10,958 bases of DNA from CAMTWZ01 sp964412365 (GTDB taxonomy: Bacteria > Bacteroidota > Rhodothermia > Balneolales > HLUCCA01), in NCBI GenBank assembly GCA_964412365.1, contig CAYPOI010000087.1, positions 1-10,958 of the forward strand, read 5' to 3'. Shown here piece by piece: positions 1-6,433 of the stretch. A program made the translations under genes and the position numbers. Every line of letters starts with the position of its first letter. Position 1 is the first letter of the stretch. The notes under the pieces were generated by a model. That model had not been told where the DNA came from, did no database searches, and saw only the letters and a program-made list of their open reading frames with translations.

Positions 1-303
1 AGCGGCGAACTTCCGATCATCGGTGTGAACACCTTCAAAGCGAAGGACGATTCGACCAACGATACGCCATTGGAGCTGATCCGGTCGACCGATGACGAGA
101 AGCGTCACCAGATCGCACGTTTGGAAGCCTTCAAGAAGACGCATGCGAAGGATTCAGCGAAAGCGCTTCAGAAACTGAAAGAGGTCGCCAAATCCGGTGG
201 GAATGTGTTCGAAGAACTGATGGAGACCGTGAAAGTCTGCTCATTGGGACAAATCACGCAGGCCTTGTATGAGGTAGGCGGACAGTACCGACGCAGCATG
301 TGA
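1..303 (+). CDS. icmF: Fused isobutyryl-CoA mutase, C-terminal end (partial)
   Basis: This is the 3' end of a gene that begins before the window. Reading frame 1 is open from the first base and stops at TGA 301-303, giving 100 residues. The segment IIGVNTF followed by LELIRST, then GGNVFEELMETVKVCSLGQI and the terminal ALYEVGGQYRRSM, matches what I know of the C-terminus of IcmF. IcmF is a cytoplasmic adenosylcobalamin-dependent mutase fused to its own GTPase chaperone, and it interconverts isobutyryl-CoA and n-butyryl-CoA. Stand-alone methylmalonyl-CoA mutases share the fold but usually end differently. The cobalamin-binding and GTPase domains lie outside the window, so the assignment rests on the tail only. 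The gene converges with the NlpC/P60 gene, with no base between the two stop codons. Confidence 0.8.
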   Translation, partial: SGELPIIGVNTFKAKDDSTNDTPLELIRSTDDEKRHQIARLEAFKKTHAKDSAKALQKLKEVAKSGGNVFEELMETVKVCSLGQITQALYEVGGQYRRSM

Positions 304-319
304 TCAGTTGATGCGTCGG
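288..319. terminator. Inverted repeat across the convergent stop codons, possible bidirectional terminator
   Basis: CCGACGCA (288-295) and TGCGTCGG (312-319) are perfect 8-base complementary arms around a 16-base loop, and 6 of the 8 pairs are G-C. The loop contains both stop codons, TGA 301-303 on the + strand and the complement of 304-306 on the - strand. Two further pairs can form inside after one mismatch. There is no T-run on either side, so it is not a textbook intrinsic terminator. Its position at the only boundary between two converging genes makes a two-way terminator or 3'-end stabiliser the natural inference. Confidence 0.4.
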
Positions 320-1419
320 ATGGCCTGAAGTGTGCGACGTCTGGCCGGAGCATAATCCGGATCGTTTTCGTCCAGGCTGTTCATCATCACGAACTCGCTT
401 GCGTGGATGATTTTCGCGCCGCCTAGACTCAGAGCCACATGGGTGATGCGGTCGGGATTGGGTCCGAAGTAGAGCAGGTCTCCGGCTTGCACCTGGCTGA
501 AATCACCATCCGTGTAAGGCACATCCTCACCAAGCCGGATTTGCATGTTCGCATCGCGGGGAAGGATGATGCCTTGCTCGCGAAACACGGTGGATGTGAA
601 TCCGGAGCAATCGAATCCACTAGTGGAATGGCCTCCCCACAGGTAAGGGATTCCGTGGAAGAGCTTGGCTGTGTCCACAAGGCGAGGCGCGTCTGGCGCC
701 GAGGAAGGAGCGGGGCGGGGCAAGGACGACAGTGTGGAGGTGGGCACGTAGCCTGTGGTGCTGTCTGGAAGGATGACGCGTGAGTAACGACCGATGTCGG
801 CGGTTTTGGTGAGGGCGGCGCCAAAGGGCGCATCCATTAAGATGAGGCTGGAAGGGTCGGCCGACTCGCGAACGTGAACCGACTGCGCCGATACCCGGTG
901 AGTGGGTGTATGGGGATGGGTGGTGAAATGGATGGAGGAGCCCGTGACCCATCCCAAATAATCCCAGGAGGTTTTCACATAATACCAACCACGGCTCTGT
1001 TTCAAGATGCGAAGCGGCGTGCTCAGGATGGCCTGATCCACCAGTTCCGCACCATGACGCGGTTCCCGTCGCAAATTCGCGACCGCCACATTTACGACAC
1101 CTGACTCACGGCCCGTGACACTTGTGTCGGGCAGCATCACCACATCGTTTCGGATTCTCAGAAATGAGGTGATGGAATCGGATTGAAGTCCATCAAACAA
1201 AGCGGGATTGGATGTCTCCCCAACCACGTGCATGCTGATGATTCCGGGGAACACCCGGATGTCTGCGACGTCCATCCGCTTATCCGGGACATGTGTCGCG
1301 ATCAATGCGTCAACAGAGGATCGAATAGCACGGTAATCGCGATACCATAAAGTGCTAAGAACAATTCCGACCACAAGGATCAGAGACGTAAAAAGAATCA
1401 GGATTCGGGAGTGCCACAT
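304..1419 (-). CDS. SH3b-SH3b-NlpC/P60 peptidoglycan endopeptidase, membrane-anchored
   Basis: The 371-residue protein has an N-terminal hydrophobic segment (about 5-25, an uncleaved anchor or signal peptide). A non-conserved stretch follows, then two bacterial SH3-like modules (about 107-165 and 178-232), a Pro/Ala/Ser linker (234-246) and a C-terminal NlpC/P60 domain (about 248-365). Catalytic Cys271 sits in GFDCSGF. The two histidines are His327 in ITHVAL and His339 in IIHAS. The domain order, the YLWGGHSTSGFDCSGF region and the spacing of the catalytic residues resemble YkfC-type gamma-D-glutamyl-diamino-acid endopeptidases, which cut the peptide stems of peptidoglycan or its turnover products. 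The protein probably faces the periplasm. ATG 1417-1419 is the start, with no Shine-Dalgarno sequence before it. The gene is divergent from the small membrane protein/mltG pair, which supports a cell-wall role. Exact substrate specificity cannot be read from the sequence. Confidence 0.88.
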   Translation of the reverse strand: MWHSRILILFTSLILVVGIVLSTLWYRDYRAIRSSVDALIATHVPDKRMDVADIRVFPGIISMHVVGETSNPALFDGLQSDSITSFLRIRNDVVMLPDTSVTGRESGVVNVAVANLRREPRHGAELVDQAILSTPLRILKQSRGWYYVKTSWDYLGWVTGSSIHFTTHPHTPTHRVSAQSVHVRESADPSSLILMDAPFGAALTKTADIGRYSRVILPDSTTGYVPTSTLSSLPRPAPSSAPDAPRLVDTAKLFHGIPYLWGGHSTSGFDCSGFTSTVFREQGIILPRDANMQIRLGEDVPYTDGDFSQVQAGDLLYFGPNPDRITHVALSLGGAKIIHASEFVMMNSLDENDPDYAPARRRTLQAIRRIN

Positions 1420-1423
1420 AGAA

Positions 1424-1441
1424 ACAAAATAGCGATTTTGT
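1424..1441. promoter_or_regulatory. Palindrome in the divergent promoter gap
   Basis: ACAAAAT (1424-1430) and ATTTTGT (1435-1441) form a perfect 7-base inverted repeat with a 4-base spacer. It lies in the 48-base gap between the NlpC/P60 start (1419) and the start of the small membrane protein (1468). The AT-rich, symmetric site could be an operator serving both genes. It could also be two facing -7-like boxes: the - strand reads TATTTTGT just 4 bases before the NlpC/P60 ATG. No convincing -33 box was found for either direction, so the function is inferred from position and symmetry alone. Confidence 0.3.
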
Positions 1442-1467
1442 ACTTTATGCTGTCTTCTAACCCTACT

Positions 1468-1890
1468 ATGATGAACCGCTGGCTTGAACGCATTTTTTGG
1501 ATCTTATTGACCATCACCTTGGTGTGGTTTTGGAATCAATCCGACTCCGACACGCTCGAAATGTCACACCTCTTGGAAGAACAACAGGAGCGACTCGTTG
1601 TGCAAAACGCACAGTTGGATTCGTTGTCGCGCATGTTGCAGCAATTCCCTGAAGACCCCGATGCGGCACTCAAGCAGGATCTTATGAATAAACCTGGTGT
1701 GATCACCATACCAGGCATTCATGGAAGTGCGATGCGAATCTTTTCAATTGACGACATCCATATTCTCAATGATTCTTGGGCGTATGCCGAGTTCGAAGAC
1801 GGTCATATCCGGGCGGGCGGATTGTTTACATACACTCGGGGTTCGGATGGGTCCATTGTCTGGAAATTAAACTCATCGGTTCAGTTCTAG
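1468..1890 (+). CDS. Small single-pass membrane protein with leucine-heptad coiled coil, coupled to mltG
   Basis: I do not recognise a family. Starting at ATG 1468 (or the adjacent ATG 1471) the protein has 140 residues. It has a short charged N-terminus (MMNRWLER), one transmembrane helix (about 9-22), a coiled coil with leucines at 36, 43, 50 and 57, and a C-terminal globular part (about 70-140) ending in FTYTRGSDGSIVWKLNSS. The layout of short cytoplasmic tail, single helix and extracytoplasmic coiled coil recalls FtsL/FtsB/DivIC-type division proteins, but the C-terminal domain does not obviously fit them. An in-frame GTG at 1411 and ATG at 1447 exist. The first would run into the divergent gene and add residues before the membrane anchor, so 1468 is preferred. 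Its stop TAG overlaps the GTG start of mltG by one base, implying translational coupling and probably a joint role. Confidence 0.72.
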   Translation: MMNRWLERIFWILLTITLVWFWNQSDSDTLEMSHLLEEQQERLVVQNAQLDSLSRMLQQFPEDPDAALKQDLMNKPGVITIPGIHGSAMRIFSIDDIHILNDSWAYAEFEDGHIRAGGLFTYTRGSDGSIVWKLNSSVQF

Positions 1891-2948
1891 TGCGCAACGA
1901 ACTGCTGGCCATACCGATTTTGATCGTCGCGTTCGGATGGATCTATGCCGATCGAACGGTCCGGCTGAAAGGCGACTCCCAAATCGAATTATCGAAATCT
2001 GTCCTGATTCATTCCGATACGGATGTGGATGGATTGCTGCACGTGCTCGCATCCGACACACTCGACGTGGATTTGGATTTGATCCGTTGGGCCGCGACCG
2101 AACTCGGCACCGAAACCTTTCGTGCAGGCCGGTATGAATTCAAAGAACCAGTGTCACGATTTGAGCTTCTTCGAAAAGTCAGTCGAGGGGAACAAGACCC
2201 AGTGAACCTAAGGGTTCCGACCGCCATGATGCGGGCCAACCTCGCCATCCGCCTGAGCAATCAGATGCGGTTTACCGCCGCCGAGTTTGATTCGGTCTCT
2301 CGTGATTCATCTTTTCTCGCATCGTTGGATGTGAAAGAACATCATCTTGTCGGACGCTTGCTTCCAGACACCTATCAGTTTTATTGGACGGCGAGTCCGG
2401 AGGATGTCATCCGTCGGGTTCATGCGACATTTGTCGACCGGGTTCAAAAACGCTATCAAACCAGGCTCGATTCATTAGGTTGGACGGTGGATGAAGCTAC
2501 CACCATGGCCTCGATCATCGAGTGGGAAGTGAGGCATGCGGATGAGATGGCTCGGGTGAGCGGTTTGTATTGGAACCGCATCAACCGTCGCATGCCGCTT
2601 CAAGCCGATCCGACCGTGAACTTTGCGGTTGGCGAGCGTCGGCGATTGTTTCATTCCGATTATCGGTTCGATCATCCGTACAATACCTACCGGTTCAGAG
2701 GACTGCCACCGGGACCGTTGAACAATCCTCGCCTCATCGCCATCGAGGCGGCGTTGTATCCTGAGTCGCACAACTATATCTATATGGTGGCTAATTCGGA
2801 AGGATATCACACATTCACTCGGACGTATGCCGAGCATCTTCGTGAATCACGGAAGTGGGTGATTTGGTTAAACGAGCAAGTTCGGATGCTCCAAGAACGC
2901 CAGAGGATACAGGATCAGCTTACGGCACCTGGCGCGGCGGCGAGATAA
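1890..2948 (+). CDS. mltG: Endolytic peptidoglycan transglycosylase MltG (YceG-like)
   Basis: MltG cuts glycan strands inside nascent peptidoglycan at the outer face of the inner membrane and is thought to set strand length. The start is GTG 1890-1892, overlapping the upstream stop by one base. From there the protein has 352 residues, close to the family norm. A membrane anchor lies at about 5-20 (LLAIPILIVAFGWIYA), followed by a LysM-like N-terminal subdomain and the YceG catalytic domain. The catalytic glutamate is Glu211 in MASIIEWE, the position corresponding to the essential Glu of E. coli MltG. Other family signatures are LQADPTVNFAVG, YNTYRFRGLPPGPLNNP and EGYHTFTRTYAEH. The open frame extends upstream to an ATG at 1776, but that part overlaps the previous gene out of frame and would place residues before the anchor, so it was left out. 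The 3' end overlaps the convergent TPR/PBP gene by 29 bases. Confidence 0.93.
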   Translation: MRNELLAIPILIVAFGWIYADRTVRLKGDSQIELSKSVLIHSDTDVDGLLHVLASDTLDVDLDLIRWAATELGTETFRAGRYEFKEPVSRFELLRKVSRGEQDPVNLRVPTAMMRANLAIRLSNQMRFTAAEFDSVSRDSSFLASLDVKEHHLVGRLLPDTYQFYWTASPEDVIRRVHATFVDRVQKRYQTRLDSLGWTVDEATTMASIIEWEVRHADEMARVSGLYWNRINRRMPLQADPTVNFAVGERRRLFHSDYRFDHPYNTYRFRGLPPGPLNNPRLIAIEAALYPESHNYIYMVANSEGYHTFTRTYAEHLRESRKWVIWLNEQVRMLQERQRIQDQLTAPGAAAR

Positions 2949-4539
2949 GCTCTTTCGGTCCGTCAGCCGTCAGATGATACACCGGAACGCGATGGTTCGA
3001 GGTACTTCCATTCAAATGGTATTGCGATGACAAGCCCCTGAACACGGGCATTTTCGGTGCGAAACTGGCCACATAATCGGGATGTTGCACGTAACTCAAT
3101 GTCTCGAACAGGAAGGTGGCCAAGTCATATCCGACGTAAGAAAAATCATTTGGATTCTGAAAGGTCCGTGATGAATACGACGTGCGGAACACTTCCAAGC
3201 GATTGCCTTTTGGGGTCACATCCAATATGGATGTATGATAAATCGGGAAGCGCGCGAGGCGATCGGCAGAATGATCCAAGAATCCCAATTCCTCGCTACC
3301 TAAAACCGTGATGGGAATGCGCTTGGCTTCCAAGGCGGTCATCACATGGTCGATGATGGCGTTCGCACGCTGACCGGTAAACGGCACATAGATCGCATCG
3401 GCAATCAACGAATCGGGCAGGCCTTCACGGATGATCAACAAGGTGTCGATGGTTTTTGAAACGACGTTGAAATTCAGGAAACCGTTGGTGTCGATGAAAT
3501 GAACAATCTCTCCACCTAAAGAGGTGAACCTTTCACGAAATGCGAGGGCTTCATCGTAGCCATCGGTATTTGGCTGCACCATGATCATGACCCGACGAAG
3601 GTTCAGATTCTCGAACGCTTGTGTCGCCATGCTGACTCCTCCATCCTTGATGGTCGGATTGAAGCGGAACATGTACGGATTCGTGTCAGACATTTGAAAC
3701 GAATTCGCTAATGGTAGGAAGACAGGTATCTGATGTTGCTGTGCGAGTGTGTGGATGGATAGGGCTTCATCCGACCGAAGCGGACCCAGAATCGCTTTCA
3801 CATTGTGCATCGTGCGAAGTTCATGAAACGCGAGGATGGCGCCAGAATCGCTGTTCGCGAAATGCAGTTGCACCTTGAGGTTCGGGCTACGTTCATTGAA
3901 TTCATCCACGGCGATCAATATGCCTTGATACAATCCCTGGACCACGCCGAACGTGGGAGAGGTGCGTTCATCAACAGGCAGCATCACACCGATGGACACC
4001 ACGGTGCCCCTGGGAGCAACGGGAAAGAAACCGCCAGGAGCAGTATTTTCATCAATGGCGGTCAAAAGTTCTTCGATGCGGATGGAGTATTTCAATTCCT
4101 CGCGCTGTCTCGGACTCACATAACCCAGAATGTCTTGATACAAGGTTTGAGCTTCGGGCAAATCGTCTCGGATACCATAGAGCCGTTCTAATGCCGAAGC
4201 GATATTGCCAAGCGCGTACTCTACCACTGCACGGCTGTATTGCAGTTCAAGACTGAACGCAAACGAGACATCTTGCGTGATGCTGGAAAGGACATCGCCC
4301 GCTCCTCGGACATCACCCAAATGAAACAACGCACGGGCCTGATATAACCTGGCTTCGGGAAGGTTCAACTCACCGAAAAAGGACGCAGCTTCGGCATAGT
4401 TACCATCTTCAAACAGACGGATGCCATAATCGATTTGCGAATAAGCGGATTGGCCAACAAAGGAAAGAACGAGAAAAACCGACAGTCTCAGCAGGTTATT
4501 CCCATTCGATCGTGGCCGGAGGTTTTGAACTGATATCAT
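2920..4539 (-). CDS. Exported TPR-repeat plus type 1 periplasmic-binding-fold protein
   Basis: From ATG 4537-4539 the protein has 539 residues. A signal peptide (about 1-34, core LLRLSVFLVLSFVG) is followed by helical TPR-like repeats (about 36-130, for example RLFEDGNYAEAASFF and ALFHLGDVRGAGDVL). A Leu/Ile/Val-binding-like domain (about 178-515) begins at VVSIGVMLPV and includes ILGPLRSDEALSIHTLAQQH and VMIMVQPNTDGYDEA. Such domains usually bind amino acids or related small molecules for ABC importers, but no permease or ATPase gene is nearby. TPR plus PBP-fold is also the layout of LpoA, the activator of penicillin-binding protein 1A. Unlike LpoA there is no lipobox Cys, so it is probably soluble in the periplasm. 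An earlier ATG at 4567-4569 would give 549 residues with an over-long signal n-region. The gene overlaps the end of guaA by 44 bases and the end of mltG by 29. Confidence 0.8.
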   Translation of the reverse strand: MISVQNLRPRSNGNNLLRLSVFLVLSFVGQSAYSQIDYGIRLFEDGNYAEAASFFGELNLPEARLYQARALFHLGDVRGAGDVLSSITQDVSFAFSLELQYSRAVVEYALGNIASALERLYGIRDDLPEAQTLYQDILGYVSPRQREELKYSIRIEELLTAIDENTAPGGFFPVAPRGTVVSIGVMLPVDERTSPTFGVVQGLYQGILIAVDEFNERSPNLKVQLHFANSDSGAILAFHELRTMHNVKAILGPLRSDEALSIHTLAQQHQIPVFLPLANSFQMSDTNPYMFRFNPTIKDGGVSMATQAFENLNLRRVMIMVQPNTDGYDEALAFRERFTSLGGEIVHFIDTNGFLNFNVVSKTIDTLLIIREGLPDSLIADAIYVPFTGQRANAIIDHVMTALEAKRIPITVLGSEELGFLDHSADRLARFPIYHTSILDVTPKGNRLEVFRTSYSSRTFQNPNDFSYVGYDLATFLFETLSYVQHPDYVASFAPKMPVFRGLSSQYHLNGSTSNHRVPVYHLTADGPKELISPPRQVP

Positions 4540-6046
4540 ATACCACTCTGTTAACGCCACGAATCTCATTTATTATACGATTCGAAACATGTGCTAAAAA
4601 ATCATGCGGAAGGTGCGCCCAATCGGCTGTCATTCCATCCACACTGGTCACGGCGCGCAAGCCTGCCGTCATTTCATAGGTGCGTTCATCACCCATGACT
4701 CCCACGCTCTGCACAGGTAGCAAGACGGCGAAAGCCTGCCAAACCTCGTCATACAATTCGTGTTTCTTCAATTCGGAAATGAAAATATGGTCCACTTCAC
4801 GAAGGAGGGCCAGCTTCTCACGAGTCACATCCGAAATGATCCGAATAGCCAAACCCGGACCCGGAAACGGATGCCGGCCAATGAAATTCTCCGGGATGCC
4901 CAAGGTTCGGCCTACCGAACGGACTTCATCCTTGAACAATTCGCGCATGGGCTCAAGCAGCTCGAGTTTCATGTCGGCTGGAAGTCCACCCACATTGTGA
5001 TGGGATTTGATGGTAGCCGACGGGCCCTTGAACGACACGCTTTCGATCACATCCGGATACAAGGTTCCTTGAGCCAAAAACTGATACCCCGATTTTTCAC
5101 GGATGGTGTGCTCGAACACATCGATAAAGGTTTTACCGATGCGTTTGCGCTTCGTTTCGGGATCGGAGACGCCGCGAAGCTCATCGAGGAATTGATCGGT
5201 CGCATCCACTCCAATTACAGGGAGATGCAAGGCGTCTTTGTATAATTTCAGGACCTCTTCATACTCGTTCTTTCGAAGAAGACCGTTGTTCACGAACACA
5301 CAAAGCAATTGATCGCCGATGGCTTTGTGGATGAGAGTCGCCGTCACGGTTGAATCCACACCACCGGAGAGTCCGCAAATGACTTTCGCGGAACCGACGC
5401 GTTTACGGATCTCATCGATCTGATTGTCGATGAAGGAGACCGGTGTCCAATCTTGCATCAACCCGCAGATATCGACGGTGAAATTCTTCAGCAGTTTGAG
5501 TCCATTTTCGGTATGGGCCACTTCCGGATGGAATTGAACACCAAAAATAGGCTTGTGCTTATGGCGGAGTGCCGCGATCGGAGCGTTGCCCGTATGCGCG
5601 ATGATGGCATAATCGGAAGGGAGGATTTTGAGATGATCGCCATGGCTCATCCAAACCAAACAGGTCGTGTCGAATCCTTTGAAAATGTCGGAACGGTCGT
5701 CGATGTTTAATCGGGCGCGACCGAATTCGCGATGATCCGCCTTCTCAACCGAATTCGGAACAGCGGTATGAGCAAGAATTTGGAGACCATAACACACACC
5801 AAGAATCGGGACATCCCAATCGAAAATATGTGTATTCAAATGGGGCGCGCCGTCGTCGTTCACGCTCATCGGTCCGCCGGACAAGATGATGCCACCCGGA
5901 GGAGCGGCATCGAATTCGGTCAGGTCGGCATTGAAGGGATGGATTTCACAATAGATCTGAAGCTCTCGTACTCGACGAGCGATCAATTGAGTGAATTGCG
6001 ATCCGTAATCAAGAATCAGAACCCACCCGGAATGCGACCGGATCAT
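4496..6046 (-). CDS. guaA: GMP synthase (glutamine-hydrolysing)
   Basis: GuaA makes GMP from XMP, ATP and glutamine in the cytoplasm, the last step of guanine nucleotide synthesis. The 516-residue protein has the usual length and all expected parts. The class I glutamine amidotransferase domain (about 8-190) has nucleophile Cys85 in GVCYGLQ and the His173/Glu175 pair in GVQFHPE. The ATP-pyrophosphatase domain has its P-loop SGGVDST at 227-233. The C-terminal dimerisation domain includes GRHPFPGPGLAIR and the conserved tail KPPATIEWE. The ATG start at 6044-6046 lies 7 bases after the gcvH stop, with no Shine-Dalgarno sequence. It sits inside the run efp-accB-accC-gcvH-guaA-TPR/PBP, probably as one transcript. 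Confidence 0.97.
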   Translation of the reverse strand: MIRSHSGWVLILDYGSQFTQLIARRVRELQIYCEIHPFNADLTEFDAAPPGGIILSGGPMSVNDDGAPHLNTHIFDWDVPILGVCYGLQILAHTAVPNSVEKADHREFGRARLNIDDRSDIFKGFDTTCLVWMSHGDHLKILPSDYAIIAHTGNAPIAALRHKHKPIFGVQFHPEVAHTENGLKLLKNFTVDICGLMQDWTPVSFIDNQIDEIRKRVGSAKVICGLSGGVDSTVTATLIHKAIGDQLLCVFVNNGLLRKNEYEEVLKLYKDALHLPVIGVDATDQFLDELRGVSDPETKRKRIGKTFIDVFEHTIREKSGYQFLAQGTLYPDVIESVSFKGPSATIKSHHNVGGLPADMKLELLEPMRELFKDEVRSVGRTLGIPENFIGRHPFPGPGLAIRIISDVTREKLALLREVDHIFISELKKHELYDEVWQAFAVLLPVQSVGVMGDERTYEMTAGLRAVTSVDGMTADWAHLPHDFLAHVSNRIINEIRGVNRVVYDISSKPPATIEWE

Positions 6047-6053
6047 GCAGGTA

Positions 6054-6431
6054 TCAGGAAATGAGGTTTTGGTAATCGTCGGCGGACAGTAGTGTCTCGT
6101 AATCGGCCGGATTGTCGAGGCGGATTTTGATCATCCAACCTTCGCCATATGGGTCGTCGTTGACCAACTCCGGATTGCCTTCCAGCTCGGCATTCACTTC
6201 CAATACGGTACCCGAGACCGGCATGAACAGTTCGGAAACCGTTTTCACAGCTTCGACTGTGCCGAAAATGGCTTCCGATTCAACTGCTTCTCCGACCGTG
6301 TTCACATCCACAAAAACGATATCTCCCAATTCGCTTTGAGCGAACTCGGTGATGCCGATGGTTGCGGTTCCGTCCGGATGGAGGCGGACCCACTCATGGT
6401 CTTTGGTGTAACGGAGGTCGGAAGGTGTCAT
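6054..6431 (-). CDS. gcvH: Glycine cleavage system H protein
   Basis: GcvH carries the aminomethyl intermediate of glycine on a lipoyl arm between the P, T and L proteins of the glycine cleavage complex. In some bacteria it also serves as a lipoate donor to other enzymes. At 125 residues it has the normal length. The start MTPSDLRYTKDHEWVRL is typical, and the lipoylated lysine is Lys63 in FGTVEAVKTVSE. The central AQSELGDIVFVDV and the NDDPYGEGWMIKI segment are also family-typical. No gcvP, gcvT or lipoyl-protein gene is in the window, so the H protein is separated from its complex partners. It is placed 2 bases after accC and 7 bases before guaA. Confidence 0.96.
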   Translation of the reverse strand: MTPSDLRYTKDHEWVRLHPDGTATIGITEFAQSELGDIVFVDVNTVGEAVESEAIFGTVEAVKTVSELFMPVSGTVLEVNAELEGNPELVNDDPYGEGWMIKIRLDNPADYETLLSADDYQNLIS

Positions 6432-6433
6432 GG

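Noticed and set aside
1776..1889. Upstream extension of mltG to an in-frame ATG at 1776
   Set aside because: It overlaps the preceding gene out of frame for over 100 bases and puts non-conserved residues ahead of the membrane anchor. The GTG at 1890 fits family length and gene coupling better.
2917..2951. AGCTTA / TAAGCT inverted repeat carrying both stop codons at the mltG-TPR/PBP junction, and a nested CGCCAG / CTGGCG pair (2898-2934)
   Set aside because: The arms are only 6 bases with loops above 20 bases and no T-run. Such pairs are expected by chance, and they are much weaker than the 288-319 repeat.
4760..5245. A 161-residue + strand open frame opposite guaA
   Set aside because: The guaA frame is conserved throughout. 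The opposite frame shows no family features or initiation signals.
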